Positions 1 to 8,669 of a stretch of 64,000 nucleotides of DNA are shown here, one piece after another. This stretch comes from Larkinella bovis. Lineage in GTDB: Bacteria; Bacteroidota; Bacteroidia; Cytophagales; Spirosomataceae. The stretch lies in assembly GCF_042655385.1 (NCBI RefSeq), contig NZ_JBHSMA010000010.1, forward strand, positions 122,610 to 186,609, in the 5' to 3' direction. Under the pieces are notes generated by a model. It ran no database searches, was not told the origin of the DNA, and saw only the letters and a program-made list of their open reading frames with translations. A program made the translations under genes and the position numbers. How positions within the stretch are numbered: the stretch's first letter is position 1; the number at the start of each line of letters is the position of its first letter.

Positions 1-845
1 TGGCGTGCCCGGTGATACTGGTAATAATTTTCGTCGGTTTGCAGCACCGATACCCGGATGGTCAGCGGTTTGGAAAACGGGGCGTTTCCGGTATACGTGC
101 TCTGCGTTGAATCATCGTAAAACGAATAATCAAAGAAAAGCGGTACCTCGCCCCGGGTGGACACGAGTGTCTGTCCATCCTGATTCTGATCGGTTACAAA
201 CTGTTCCAGTCGTCCGAAACCGATGAGGCCGCGCGTCAACACGGTCGGGTCCGTTGGATCGATATGCGCGGTGGGAAAGCGGGAAACCCGGCTCATGGAT
301 TCGCCGTATCCGGCTACCCGGTAATAATTGGTTTCCCCCGCCGGGTCCTGCCAAACCGCCCGTACGCTGTACGTCCACCGGGGTTCGGCGCCTTCGCCGG
401 AAAACGTTTGGACCGAATCGAGCACAAGCTGCGAAACCGGCACGCTGGCCGGCACTGTACAGGCACTGGTCACGGTTTCAAAACCGGGCGCATCGACCTG
501 CAAGGTGTAGGTTTTGCCGGAAAGAACCGGAAACTGACGGGTTTGGGCGGTATAAACCCGCCGATCGGCGTCGTACGATAATGTGATCGTTTGGCCTTCG
601 CTGGCGATAACCACCGTGGCGTTCTGCACCGTATTGACCGAATCGGTAATGATCTGTCCCAAAACCGTCTGCGAACCCGACACCGAAACCGCCAAAACCG
701 TATCCTGGGGTGACAGATAACCGTTAACCACCAGCTTGCGGTCGAGTGGCGGCAAGTTCGACGGATCGATTTCCGTGACCAGGTTCTGACAGGCCATCGT
801 GACCAGCAGCATCAGCGCAAAAAGGGACGACAAACGGAAGGCCAT
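1..845 (-). CDS. DUF4249 family lipoprotein (C-terminus outside window)
   Basis: The reading frame stays open from an ATG at 845 leftward to the window edge, giving about 281 residues with no stop, so the C-terminus is missing. The N-terminus is a hydrophobic signal ending in ...VTMAC, consistent with a lipoprotein with Cys at position 19. After it come beta-rich stretches typical of DUF4249: an N-terminal LVVNGYLSPQDTV segment, an Ig-like part containing LSGKTYTLQVDAPGF, and a later FFDYSFYDDST segment. The gene starts 6 nt after the stop of the upstream TonB-dependent receptor, so the two are almost certainly co-transcribed. In Bacteroidota, DUF4249 lipoproteins are regularly paired with such receptors and are thought to be accessory surface lipoproteins; the substrate is unknown. 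Family assignment is by recalled pattern, not by a search. Confidence 0.8.
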   Translation of the reverse strand, partial: MAFRLSSLFALMLLVTMACQNLVTEIDPSNLPPLDRKLVVNGYLSPQDTVLAVSVSGSQTVLGQIITDSVNTVQNATVVIASEGQTITLSYDADRRVYTAQTRQFPVLSGKTYTLQVDAPGFETVTSACTVPASVPVSQLVLDSVQTFSGEGAEPRWTYSVRAVWQDPAGETNYYRVAGYGESMSRVSRFPTAHIDPTDPTVLTRGLIGFGRLEQFVTDQNQDGQTLVSTRGEVPLFFDYSFYDDSTQSTYTGNAPFSKPLTIRVSVLQTDENYYQYHRAR

Positions 846-850
846 GCTGT

Positions 851-3268
851 TTAAAATTTAAAACCGTACGTAACCGACGGAACAATCGGGAACACCGAAT
901 ACCGCTCAAAAACCGTCTTGGTCGGCTGGTTGGTCTGTTCGTTGATTTGGGTGGTTAGCTGGTAAAAAAACGGATTCCGGCGGTTGTAGAGGTTGTACAC
1001 GCTGAATTCCCAGGTGCGTTCGTGGCGACGCTTTTTCTTGTGAAACTGCACGCCCAGGTCCATCCGGTGGTAGGCTTCGGCCCGGAAACTGTTTTTGGCG
1101 CTGTAGTCGTTGACGGCCCGCCCGTAACTGAAGAACTCATTGATGAACGAGTTGTTGTTGGTAATCACTGGATTAACCTGGTGTGTGGCGGCCTGGTATT
1201 TGGCCAGCGGGACGGTCAGCGCGTTGCCGGTACCGTAGACCCAGGTGCCCGAGAGCGTAATGCCCGGATTCAGTTCGTAAATACCGACTACCGAAACGTC
1301 GTGCCGCCGGTCGTAGCGCGGGAAAAACTTCCGCCCGAAATTCAGTTCCGGAAACTGCCACTGCGTCCACGACAGCGTGTACCCGGTCCAGCCCGTAAAC
1401 CGCCCCAGTTTTTTCTGCAACAGCACTTCCCCGCCGTACGACCAGCCTTTGCCCGCCGTCACATTGTCTTCCCAGCGGACCTGATTGGCCGATTCGGGGC
1501 TGTTGATCAGCAGAAAACTGGCTCCTTCGCGGTAATTGATAATGCGGTTCATCGTTTTGTAATACCCTTCAACGGTCAGCGTCAGGCCCCGGGCGGAGCC
1601 TTTGTCGGCAAAATCCTTCGCGATGCCGACGGCGATCTGTTGCGACTGCTGCGGTTTTACCTGGTCGGTGGTGGGCACCCAGAGGTCGGTGGGCAGGCCA
1701 ATGCCGGTATTGGACAGCAGGTGCACGTACTGGTTCATCAGCGCGTACGACGCCTTCACGGACAACGACGGTTTTAGCACATAAGCCGCCGAAATGCGGG
1801 GTTCGGGGCGCAGGTAATTTACCTGTTTCTGAATGAAATGACTGAGCCGGATTCCGGCGTTGATCCGCCAGCGGGCGTTGGGTCGCCAGGTATCCTCGGC
1901 GTACAACCCGGATTCCAGCACGTCGATGGCGTCGATTCTGGTCGTGAACTGGTTGATCAGGGTATTCTGCAGGACGACGGCGCTGGGCGTAAACCGGTGG
2001 GCAATGCTCTGGACGCCAAACCGTAACGAGTGCTGCGGAGACGGATAAAAATCAATGTCGTACTTCAGCGAAAAATCCCGGATACCGGAGCTATACCGCA
2101 GCGCAAACCTGTCATTGGAAACGGCATCCGTTTCATCCGACGAAATCCTGAAGTTGTACTTGCTGAAAATCAGCGAGAGGTTGGAAAAAAGCCGCTGCGA
2201 AAACAGGTGGTTCCAGCGGAGTGTCGCCGTGGTGTTCCCCCAGTCGAGGTTGATGTTGGTGCCGCTTTCCTTGTCGTTGGCATAAAACCGGTCCTGTCCG
2301 AAGTAGCCACTGAGGTACAATTTATTCCGGGGGCCAAAGTCGTAATTGGCCTTGGCATTCAGGTCGTAAAAGTAATACCCGGCCACGGTTTGCCCGTCGG
2401 TCTGCTGCTTGATGATGGGCCGGGCCAGCACGTCGAGGTAGGTCCGGCGTCCCGACACCAGAAACGATGATTTGCCCTTTTGTATCGGTCCTTCGAGCGT
2501 CAGCCGGGAGGCAATCAGGCCAATGCCGCCTTCGCCGTGGAGCTTTTCCTTGTTGCCCTCCTTCATATTCATTTCGATCACCGACGACAGCCGTCCGCCG
2601 TAACGCGCCGGAAAACCGCCTTTGATTAGCTCCACGCTCTTGAGCGCATCACCGTTGAAGACCGAGAAAAACCCGAACAAATGGTTGGCGTTGTAGACGA
2701 TGGCATCGTCCAGGATCACTAGGTTCTGGTCGGGTCCGCCCCCGCGCACGTAGATACCGGTGCTGCCTTCGGAGCCTTTCTGAACGCCCGGCATGAGTTG
2801 CAATACTTTCAGCACATCCTTTTCGCCCAGGAAAGCCGGTATTTTCCTGATCTGGTTGATGGGAATGTCGATTTTGCTCATCTGCGGGCTATCGCTGATT
2901 TTTTCCTCGCTGCGATTACCCGTTACGGTAACTTCCGACAGCGCCTGCCCGGGGGTCAGGAAGAGGGAAAGTTCACGGTTTTTTCGCAGGGAGACGGTTT
3001 GCTGGACGGTTTCGTAGCCGACGAAGGAGAAAGCCAGGGTGAGGCTGTCCTGTTGGGGCAGGGTCAGGGAATAAAAACCGTAGGTGTTGGTGGTGGTTCC
3101 GGTGGCGGTGCCGGGCAGGTAGACATTCACGCCGATGAGCGCTTCCTGGCTGCCTTTTTCCCAGACATACCCGCTAATGGTGACGTTGGTTCGCCCCGAA
3201 ACGGGTTGGGCAACCAACTGGGTTACAGTTACTAAAAATAGAAAACAGGACAGGAGAAAATGCTTCAT
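851..3268 (-). CDS. TonB-dependent receptor with carboxypeptidase-like N-terminal domain
   Basis: This 805-aa outer-membrane receptor is predicted to import a ligand using TonB energy. It has a signal peptide (about residues 1-20, ending in AQ). A carboxypeptidase-regulatory-like beta-sandwich follows (about 28-115; motif VYLPGTATGTTTNTYGFYSL). The plug domain lies at about 120-240 and contains VLKVLQLMPGVQ, YVRGGGPDQNLVILD and GGFPARYGGRLSS. The rest is a 22-strand barrel ending in a terminal Phe (TYGFKF), as expected for BAM-dependent folding. It precedes a DUF4249 lipoprotein by 6 nt, which fits the non-SusD receptor/lipoprotein pairs of Bacteroidota. The ATG at 3268 is chosen because it directly precedes the signal peptide. 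The substrate cannot be deduced. Confidence 0.9.
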   Translation of the reverse strand: MKHFLLSCFLFLVTVTQLVAQPVSGRTNVTISGYVWEKGSQEALIGVNVYLPGTATGTTTNTYGFYSLTLPQQDSLTLAFSFVGYETVQQTVSLRKNRELSLFLTPGQALSEVTVTGNRSEEKISDSPQMSKIDIPINQIRKIPAFLGEKDVLKVLQLMPGVQKGSEGSTGIYVRGGGPDQNLVILDDAIVYNANHLFGFFSVFNGDALKSVELIKGGFPARYGGRLSSVIEMNMKEGNKEKLHGEGGIGLIASRLTLEGPIQKGKSSFLVSGRRTYLDVLARPIIKQQTDGQTVAGYYFYDLNAKANYDFGPRNKLYLSGYFGQDRFYANDKESGTNINLDWGNTTATLRWNHLFSQRLFSNLSLIFSKYNFRISSDETDAVSNDRFALRYSSGIRDFSLKYDIDFYPSPQHSLRFGVQSIAHRFTPSAVVLQNTLINQFTTRIDAIDVLESGLYAEDTWRPNARWRINAGIRLSHFIQKQVNYLRPEPRISAAYVLKPSLSVKASYALMNQYVHLLSNTGIGLPTDLWVPTTDQVKPQQSQQIAVGIAKDFADKGSARGLTLTVEGYYKTMNRIINYREGASFLLINSPESANQVRWEDNVTAGKGWSYGGEVLLQKKLGRFTGWTGYTLSWTQWQFPELNFGRKFFPRYDRRHDVSVVGIYELNPGITLSGTWVYGTGNALTVPLAKYQAATHQVNPVITNNNSFINEFFSYGRAVNDYSAKNSFRAEAYHRMDLGVQFHKKKRRHERTWEFSVYNLYNRRNPFFYQLTTQINEQTNQPTKTVFERYSVFPIVPSVTYGFKF

Positions 3269-3397
3269 TCAGGCATTCTATGAGCTTAGTATTTGTTATT
3301 ACGATAGAAGACTTCAAAAAGTATAACGGGCTTCGAAGTTAACAGTTTCGCGCGGGCTGAGTTACGTAAGGAACAGCCTGATAAACACACGAAAACC

Positions 3398-4744
3398 ATG
3401 CTGAATTTTGATCAACTTTCGCTCAATATTCCCGACACGACCAAACCGCGAGTGGTGGTCATCGGGGGCGGTTTTGGAGGCATCAATCTGGTGAAGAAGC
3501 TGAGCGGCAAAGACTTCCAGATTGTGATGTTCGATAAGCAGAACTACCACGGTTTCTGGCCGTTGCTGTATCAGGTTGCCACGGCGGGGCTGGAGCCCGA
3601 CGCCATCGCCGAACCGCTGCGTAAAATGTTCGATGAGGACTACGAAGATTTTCACTTCCGGCTGGTGCGGATCCTGGGCGTCGATCCGCTGACGAAAACC
3701 GTCAAGACGATGATCGGGGACCTGCATTATGATTACCTGGTGATCGCGACGGGGACAAAAGCGAATTTTTTCGGAAATGAGCAGGTTCAGAAATATTCGT
3801 TTTCGCTCAAAACCATCCCCGAAGCCCTGAATTTGCGCAGCCAGTTGCTGCAATCGTTCGAGCAGGCCAGCATCACGAAAGATCCCGACATCCGGCAGAG
3901 CCTGCTGAATTACGTCATTGTGGGGGCGGGGCCGACGGGCGTCGAAATGGCGGGTTCGCTCGCCGAGATGCGGAAGCACGTGCTGCCGGGCGACTATCCG
4001 GGGCTGGATTTCAGCAAAATGAACATTTATCTGGTCGAAGGGCTGGACCGGGTGTTACCACCAATGTCGCCCGAAGCCAGCGCGAAAACGCAGAAATATC
4101 TGGAGGACATGGGCGTGGTCGTCAAGCTGAAAACGCTGGTGGAGTCGTACGACGGCGAAACCGTAACCTTCAAGGGCGGGGAGCAAATCCGCTCGCAGAC
4201 GGTTGTGTGGGCGGCCGGGGTGACGGGGGCACTCATCGACGGACTGCCCAAGGAGCTGATTGCGCGCGGGGGCCGCATTACGGTCAACGAATTCAACCAG
4301 GTGCAGGGGTACAACGATATTTTTGCCATCGGTGATATTGCGTTCATGAAAACCGAGAAATGGCCGAATGGTCATCCGGGCGTGGCGCAACCGGCCATTC
4401 AGCAGGGGCAGCATCTGGCCAAAAACCTCCGTCGTCTGATCAAGAACGAACCCATGACGAAGTTCGATTACTTCGATAAAGGTTCTCTGGCGATTATTGG
4501 CCGGGTTCGCGCCGTGGCCGATTTGCCCGGCAACCTGCACCTGGGCGGTTTTGTCGCCTGGGTGGCCTGGCTGTTCGTCCACATCTACTACCTGATCGGT
4601 TTTCGGAGCAAGCTGGTGGTGTTGAGCAACTGGATTTACCGGCTCTTTACCTACGAACGCGGCACCCGCCTGATCATCCGGCCTTTTGTCCGCCGGGATA
4701 AGAAGGAGATGGAAGAATTCGTGGTGAAGAATGAACTATCCTGA
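3398..4744 (+). CDS. Type II NADH:quinone oxidoreductase (NDH-2 family)
   Basis: This 448-aa FAD/NAD(P) oxidoreductase probably transfers electrons from NADH to membrane quinone without pumping protons. The FAD-binding Rossmann motif GGGFGG is at residues 23-28. The NADH-binding motif (VGAGPTGVEMAG) is near 174-186, and the second FAD contact (AIGDIAF) near 310. The C-terminus (about 385-417) is rich in Trp, Tyr and hydrophobic residues followed by Arg/Lys, matching the membrane-anchoring tail of NDH-2 enzymes. Length is normal for the family. It is transcribed divergently from the TonB receptor and followed 169 nt later by a secreted peptidase. The family also contains other dehydrogenases, so the electron donor is inferred. 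Confidence 0.87.
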   Translation: MLNFDQLSLNIPDTTKPRVVVIGGGFGGINLVKKLSGKDFQIVMFDKQNYHGFWPLLYQVATAGLEPDAIAEPLRKMFDEDYEDFHFRLVRILGVDPLTKTVKTMIGDLHYDYLVIATGTKANFFGNEQVQKYSFSLKTIPEALNLRSQLLQSFEQASITKDPDIRQSLLNYVIVGAGPTGVEMAGSLAEMRKHVLPGDYPGLDFSKMNIYLVEGLDRVLPPMSPEASAKTQKYLEDMGVVVKLKTLVESYDGETVTFKGGEQIRSQTVVWAAGVTGALIDGLPKELIARGGRITVNEFNQVQGYNDIFAIGDIAFMKTEKWPNGHPGVAQPAIQQGQHLAKNLRRLIKNEPMTKFDYFDKGSLAIIGRVRAVADLPGNLHLGGFVAWVAWLFVHIYYLIGFRSKLVVLSNWIYRLFTYERGTRLIIRPFVRRDKKEMEEFVVKNELS

Positions 4745-4913
4745 CGTTTTGAACGGGGATTACGCGGATGGAAACGATCCGCTGTCGCGGGGTTAACTGG
4801 GATTATTTTTATACCTTTCCCCGGTTCGTACCATCCGATAGAAAGCATACACGTCGTTAATCCATTAATCATACCATCGTTACTCCGCGAAATCCGGTTC
4901 AACTCCCTTTCTG

Positions 4914-7064
4914 ATGAGATTTTTATTAACCGCCCTGCTCCTGATCGAAACGGTTTTCGTTTCGGCCCAGCCGGCCCTGAACCCCGACACGGTCAAAGCC
5001 GGTCCGTTCGATATGGGCAAGATGTGGACGTTCGACACACCGCCCCAGGAATATTTCCAGAAGACGTACGGTTTTACGCCCGACCAGAAATGGTTCGACG
5101 AGGTTCGGCTGGCGTCGCTGCGGTTTGCCGATTACTGCTCGGCTTCGTTTGTGTCGGCCAACGGCCTGGTGATGACCAATCATCACTGCGCCCGCGAATC
5201 GGGCACGGGAGTCCAACGGAAAGGCGAAGATTTGAACCATACCGGTTTTTTTGCCAAAACCTTCGCCGAGGAACGCAAAGTGCCGAATCTGTATGTTGAT
5301 CAACTCCTTAAGCTTGAAGATATTACAACCCGCGTACAGGCCACTATGGCCAACGGGAAATCTGATGCCGAACAACTGCAACTACGCGAACGGGAATTTG
5401 CCGCCATCAAACAGGAATATGGCAACCAGCCCGACTGGAAAGGGCTTGAACTGCAAACGATTACGTTCTACAACGGTGGCCGGTATGCGCTCTACGGGTT
5501 CAAGCGGTACAACGACGTGCGGCTGGTGCTGATGCCCGAACTGCAACTCGGTTTTTTCGGCGGTGATCCCGATAACTTTACCTACCCGCGTTACGCGCTG
5601 GATTTCTCGTTTTTCCGGGTGTACGACAACGGCAAGCCGTTGAAAACCAGTCATTATTTCAAGTTCAATCCCAACGGAATCAACGAAAACGAACCGGTTT
5701 TTGTAACCGGAAATCCGGGCAGTACCGAACGGCTGAAAACTGTGGCCGAACTTGAGTTCGACCGCGACCTGAAAATGCCGTACATTCTGCAACTGCTCCG
5801 CAACCGCGCCGAAGCGCTGCAGGTGTATAACACCAAGGTCAAAAACGACAGCATTCAAAACGAAATTTTTAGTCTGGAAAACAGCCTGAAAGCCTACGGT
5901 GGTCAACTCGACGGCTTGCGTGATCCGTATCTGATGGCCCGAAAGGCGGCTTTTGAACAGCAGTTCAAGGCCGAGGCTCAGCGGCTGGAAGGCAGTCGCG
6001 GACAGTCGAAACTGAGCACCGGTTCGGGCCGGAGTTTGAGTGAGGGCGCCAAGGCACCGGTTTCGCGATTTGACATCAACCTGAAACTCTGGGACAACCT
6101 GGCTGCCAATGTCTCGGAATTGCGGAAATATTACAACGACAACACCTATCTGTCGCCGAGCGAACTGGCGCGGGGCGATTTGCTGGTGTTTGCCCATCTG
6201 CTGGTGACCTACGCTGAGGTGGCCCGCCAGAATCCCGGCCGGGCCGAACAGCTCAGGGAATTGCTGGAAACCCCGAAACTGACCGATCGCGGGCTGGAAG
6301 AAGCGTATCTGGCCGCCCACCTGAGCGAAGCGCAGCAGGCGCTGGGCAACGACGATCCGTACATCAAAGCGGCTCTGAACGGAAAAGCCCCCAAAGAAGC
6401 GGCTGCCTATCTGATGAATAACACGAAGCTGAACGATCAGGGGTACATCAATGACCTGATTACCAAAGGTCCGGCGGCCATCAGTGGCGACAATGATCCG
6501 TTGCTGGCGCTGGCCCGGATTTCGGTACCGCGCTACCAGCGGGCGGCTTCGGCGGTGCAACAGATCAACCGGCAGCAAACGGTTTTGCGGAGCAACCTGG
6601 GGCGGTTGCTGTATGAAGTCTACGGAACCGCCATTCCGCCGGATGCCACATTTTCGCTGCGGATCAACGACGGCGTGGTGAAAGGATTTCCGTATAACGG
6701 AACCGTTGCGCCCTATCAAACCACCTTTGCCGGTTTATACGACCGGTATTATTCCTTTCAGGGTAAATTTCCGTGGTCGCTGCCCAAACGCTGGCTGAAC
6801 CCGCCCGCCGAGTTGCTGCGGCAACCGATGTGTTTTGTATCGACCAACGACATCATTGGTGGTAATTCAGGCAGTCCGCTGATCAACAAAAACCGGGAAG
6901 CCGTCGGTCTGGCGTTCGATGGAAATATGGAGAGTCTGCCGGGGAGCTTCATTTTTGTGCCGGACAAAAACCGCACGGTTTCGGTGCATACGGGTGCCAT
7001 CGTGGCCGCCATGCGGTATATCTACAAAGCGAATCGGCTGGTGATCGAACTGGTGGGCAAATGA
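4914..7064 (+). CDS. S46 family dipeptidyl-peptidase (DPP7-like)
   Basis: This 716-aa secreted serine exopeptidase should remove dipeptides from the N-terminus of oligopeptides in the periplasm. A signal peptide occupies residues 1-18 (ending SAQ). The chymotrypsin-fold catalytic His is H91 in TNHHC, and the nucleophile is S652 in GGNSGSP near the C-terminus; the helical cap domain lies between them. From family knowledge, the residue after the FD of the downstream FDxxxE stretch sets S1 preference: Gly in DPP7 (hydrophobic P1) and Arg in DPP11 (acidic P1). Here the sequence is AFDGNMES with Gly at about 670, so a DPP7-type specificity is inferred. The stop codon overlaps the next start by 4 nt (ATGA), so translation is probably coupled to the cytochrome b gene. 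Confidence 0.92.
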   Translation: MRFLLTALLLIETVFVSAQPALNPDTVKAGPFDMGKMWTFDTPPQEYFQKTYGFTPDQKWFDEVRLASLRFADYCSASFVSANGLVMTNHHCARESGTGVQRKGEDLNHTGFFAKTFAEERKVPNLYVDQLLKLEDITTRVQATMANGKSDAEQLQLREREFAAIKQEYGNQPDWKGLELQTITFYNGGRYALYGFKRYNDVRLVLMPELQLGFFGGDPDNFTYPRYALDFSFFRVYDNGKPLKTSHYFKFNPNGINENEPVFVTGNPGSTERLKTVAELEFDRDLKMPYILQLLRNRAEALQVYNTKVKNDSIQNEIFSLENSLKAYGGQLDGLRDPYLMARKAAFEQQFKAEAQRLEGSRGQSKLSTGSGRSLSEGAKAPVSRFDINLKLWDNLAANVSELRKYYNDNTYLSPSELARGDLLVFAHLLVTYAEVARQNPGRAEQLRELLETPKLTDRGLEEAYLAAHLSEAQQALGNDDPYIKAALNGKAPKEAAAYLMNNTKLNDQGYINDLITKGPAAISGDNDPLLALARISVPRYQRAASAVQQINRQQTVLRSNLGRLLYEVYGTAIPPDATFSLRINDGVVKGFPYNGTVAPYQTTFAGLYDRYYSFQGKFPWSLPKRWLNPPAELLRQPMCFVSTNDIIGGNSGSPLINKNREAVGLAFDGNMESLPGSFIFVPDKNRTVSVHTGAIVAAMRYIYKANRLVIELVGK

Positions 7065-7753
7065 AACGCATCGTTCACAAACATCCGCTGGCGATCCGGT
7101 GGTTTCACTGGATTAATTTCCCGGTTCTGTTCGTGATGATCTGGAGCGGTTTGCTCATTTACTGGGCGTATCAGCCGTATAAAATTCAGATTGGTGATAC
7201 GGTTTTGTTTAAATTTTTCCCGAACTGGTTTATTCAGGCGCTGCACCTGCGTCGGCGGCTGGCCGAGGGCATGTCGTGGCACTTTGTGTTCATGTGGCTG
7301 TTTACGCTCAACGGCCTGCTGTACGTGCTTTACACGCTGCTTTCGGGTGAATGGCGGTTGCTGCTGCCCAATCGGCACTCGTTCCGGGCAGCCTGGCAGG
7401 TGACATTGCACGATCTGGGTATTCGAAAAACCGCCCCTCCGCAACGGAAGTACAATGGTGCGCAACGGATTGCCTATACCGCGATTATTCTGATGGGCGT
7501 CGGCTCTCTGCTGACGGGGCTGGCCCTCTACAAACCGATCCAGTTGGCCGGTCTGACGAGCCTTATGGGTGGGTACGAAACCGCCCGGCTGCTGCATTTC
7601 GCCCTCACGATGGGCTACGTGCTGTTTTTTGTGATTCATATTTTGCAGGTGCTTCGCGCAGGCTGGAACAATTTTCGGGGCATGGTTACTGGGTTTGAGG
7701 TAGAAAAAGAAGAAGAAAAACCGGGCCCGCCCAGCCCAACGATTTCCGTTTAA
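7061..7753 (+). CDS. Cytochrome b / b561-type membrane subunit
   Basis: This 230-aa integral membrane protein has four hydrophobic helices, at about residues 12-37, 69-95, 139-160 and 181-205. His residues sit where haem ligands are expected: H16 in RWFHW, the His of GMSWHF, and the His in RLLHF and VIHIL near the C-terminus. This matches the bacterial cytochrome b561/thiosulfate-reductase cytochrome b family. It overlaps the preceding peptidase by 4 nt and is followed 36 nt later by a molybdopterin oxidoreductase. It is therefore inferred to be the quinone-facing electron-transfer partner of that enzyme, by analogy with MsrQ or SoxD-like membrane subunits. The C-terminus is a short charged tail. 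Confidence 0.85.
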   Translation: MKRIVHKHPLAIRWFHWINFPVLFVMIWSGLLIYWAYQPYKIQIGDTVLFKFFPNWFIQALHLRRRLAEGMSWHFVFMWLFTLNGLLYVLYTLLSGEWRLLLPNRHSFRAAWQVTLHDLGIRKTAPPQRKYNGAQRIAYTAIILMGVGSLLTGLALYKPIQLAGLTSLMGGYETARLLHFALTMGYVLFFVIHILQVLRAGWNNFRGMVTGFEVEKEEEKPGPPSPTISV

Positions 7754-7789
7754 CACATTCTGAAATAGCCGGTTTATACACCGCTACGC

Positions 7790-8596
7790 ATGGCTGAAAT
7801 GGACGATATTGACAAAAAACAGCCCGAAAAGGAACCGGAGCCGGAAACCCTGACGACCGATCAGCAAATCCGGCGTCGGACCATCAAAGCGTTTGCGTGG
7901 TTTGGGCTAGCCGGTTTGGTGCCCTACGGCGTCTGGAAATGGATTCTGGCCCAACCGAAGGAAGCCGGGCTGCCGAAGTTCTTTCGCGAAGTGCTGGGCG
8001 TGAATGAGCAGGTCGCCAACCGGTATTTCAGCGATACGCACCTGGCACCGACGTTCCCGAAGGAGATGGCCGTCAAAAACGTTCGGATCAATGGCCGCGC
8101 CGGGTTGCGGACGGCCCTCGACCCGACGGCCTGGCGGTTGCGGGTGGAGCGAGCCGGCCAGAAACCGCTGTTGCTTTCGCTCGATGACCTGAAAGCCCTG
8201 CCGAAGCAGGAGCTTATTTTCCAGTTCAAGTGCATCGAAGGCTGGAGCCAGATTCAGCATTGGGGCGGGGTCAATTTTGCCGAATTTGTCAAAAAATACG
8301 AGCTGGGCCAGAAAACCGGCTCCGGCGACTGGTATCCGTACGTCGGTATGAAAACGCCCGACGGGGGTTATTACGTCGGTATCGACACGCCCAGCGCCCT
8401 GCATCCGCAGACACTGCTGGCCTACGAAATGAATGAACAGCCGTTGCAGGACCTGCACGGAGCGCCCCTGCGACTCATTATTCCGGTCAAATACGGTGTT
8501 AAAAACCTCAAACGCATCGGCAGCCTCTGGTTCAGCGACGAACGCCCGCGCGACTTCTGGGCCGAACGCGGGTATGATTACCACGACGGTTTGTAA
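7790..8596 (+). CDS. Molybdopterin-dependent oxidoreductase (sulfite oxidase/MsrP-like fold)
   Basis: This 268-aa protein carries the oxidoreductase molybdopterin-binding domain (about 95-260). The invariant Mo-ligand Cys is C148 in FKCIEGW, followed by WGGVNF, which forms the cofactor pocket. Later family motifs include YVGIDTPSALHP, LLAYEMNEQPL and PLRLIIPVKYGVKNLKRI. The N-terminus is a charged 30-residue stretch, then RRRTIKAFAWFGL and a hydrophobic segment (about 33-53), suggesting a membrane anchor or uncleaved signal rather than a classic Tat peptide. It follows the cytochrome b gene, so together they look like a two-subunit membrane-linked Mo reductase or oxidase. The substrate (oxidised methionine, sulfite or another compound) cannot be decided from sequence. 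Confidence 0.88.
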   Translation: MAEMDDIDKKQPEKEPEPETLTTDQQIRRRTIKAFAWFGLAGLVPYGVWKWILAQPKEAGLPKFFREVLGVNEQVANRYFSDTHLAPTFPKEMAVKNVRINGRAGLRTALDPTAWRLRVERAGQKPLLLSLDDLKALPKQELIFQFKCIEGWSQIQHWGGVNFAEFVKKYELGQKTGSGDWYPYVGMKTPDGGYYVGIDTPSALHPQTLLAYEMNEQPLQDLHGAPLRLIIPVKYGVKNLKRIGSLWFSDERPRDFWAERGYDYHDGL

Positions 8597-8669
8597 CCAT
8601 TTATCCTTCTTCTGAGCGTTCCATTCCGCTTTTTGTTATCTTCGGAATTCATTCAGAAACAAACTATTC

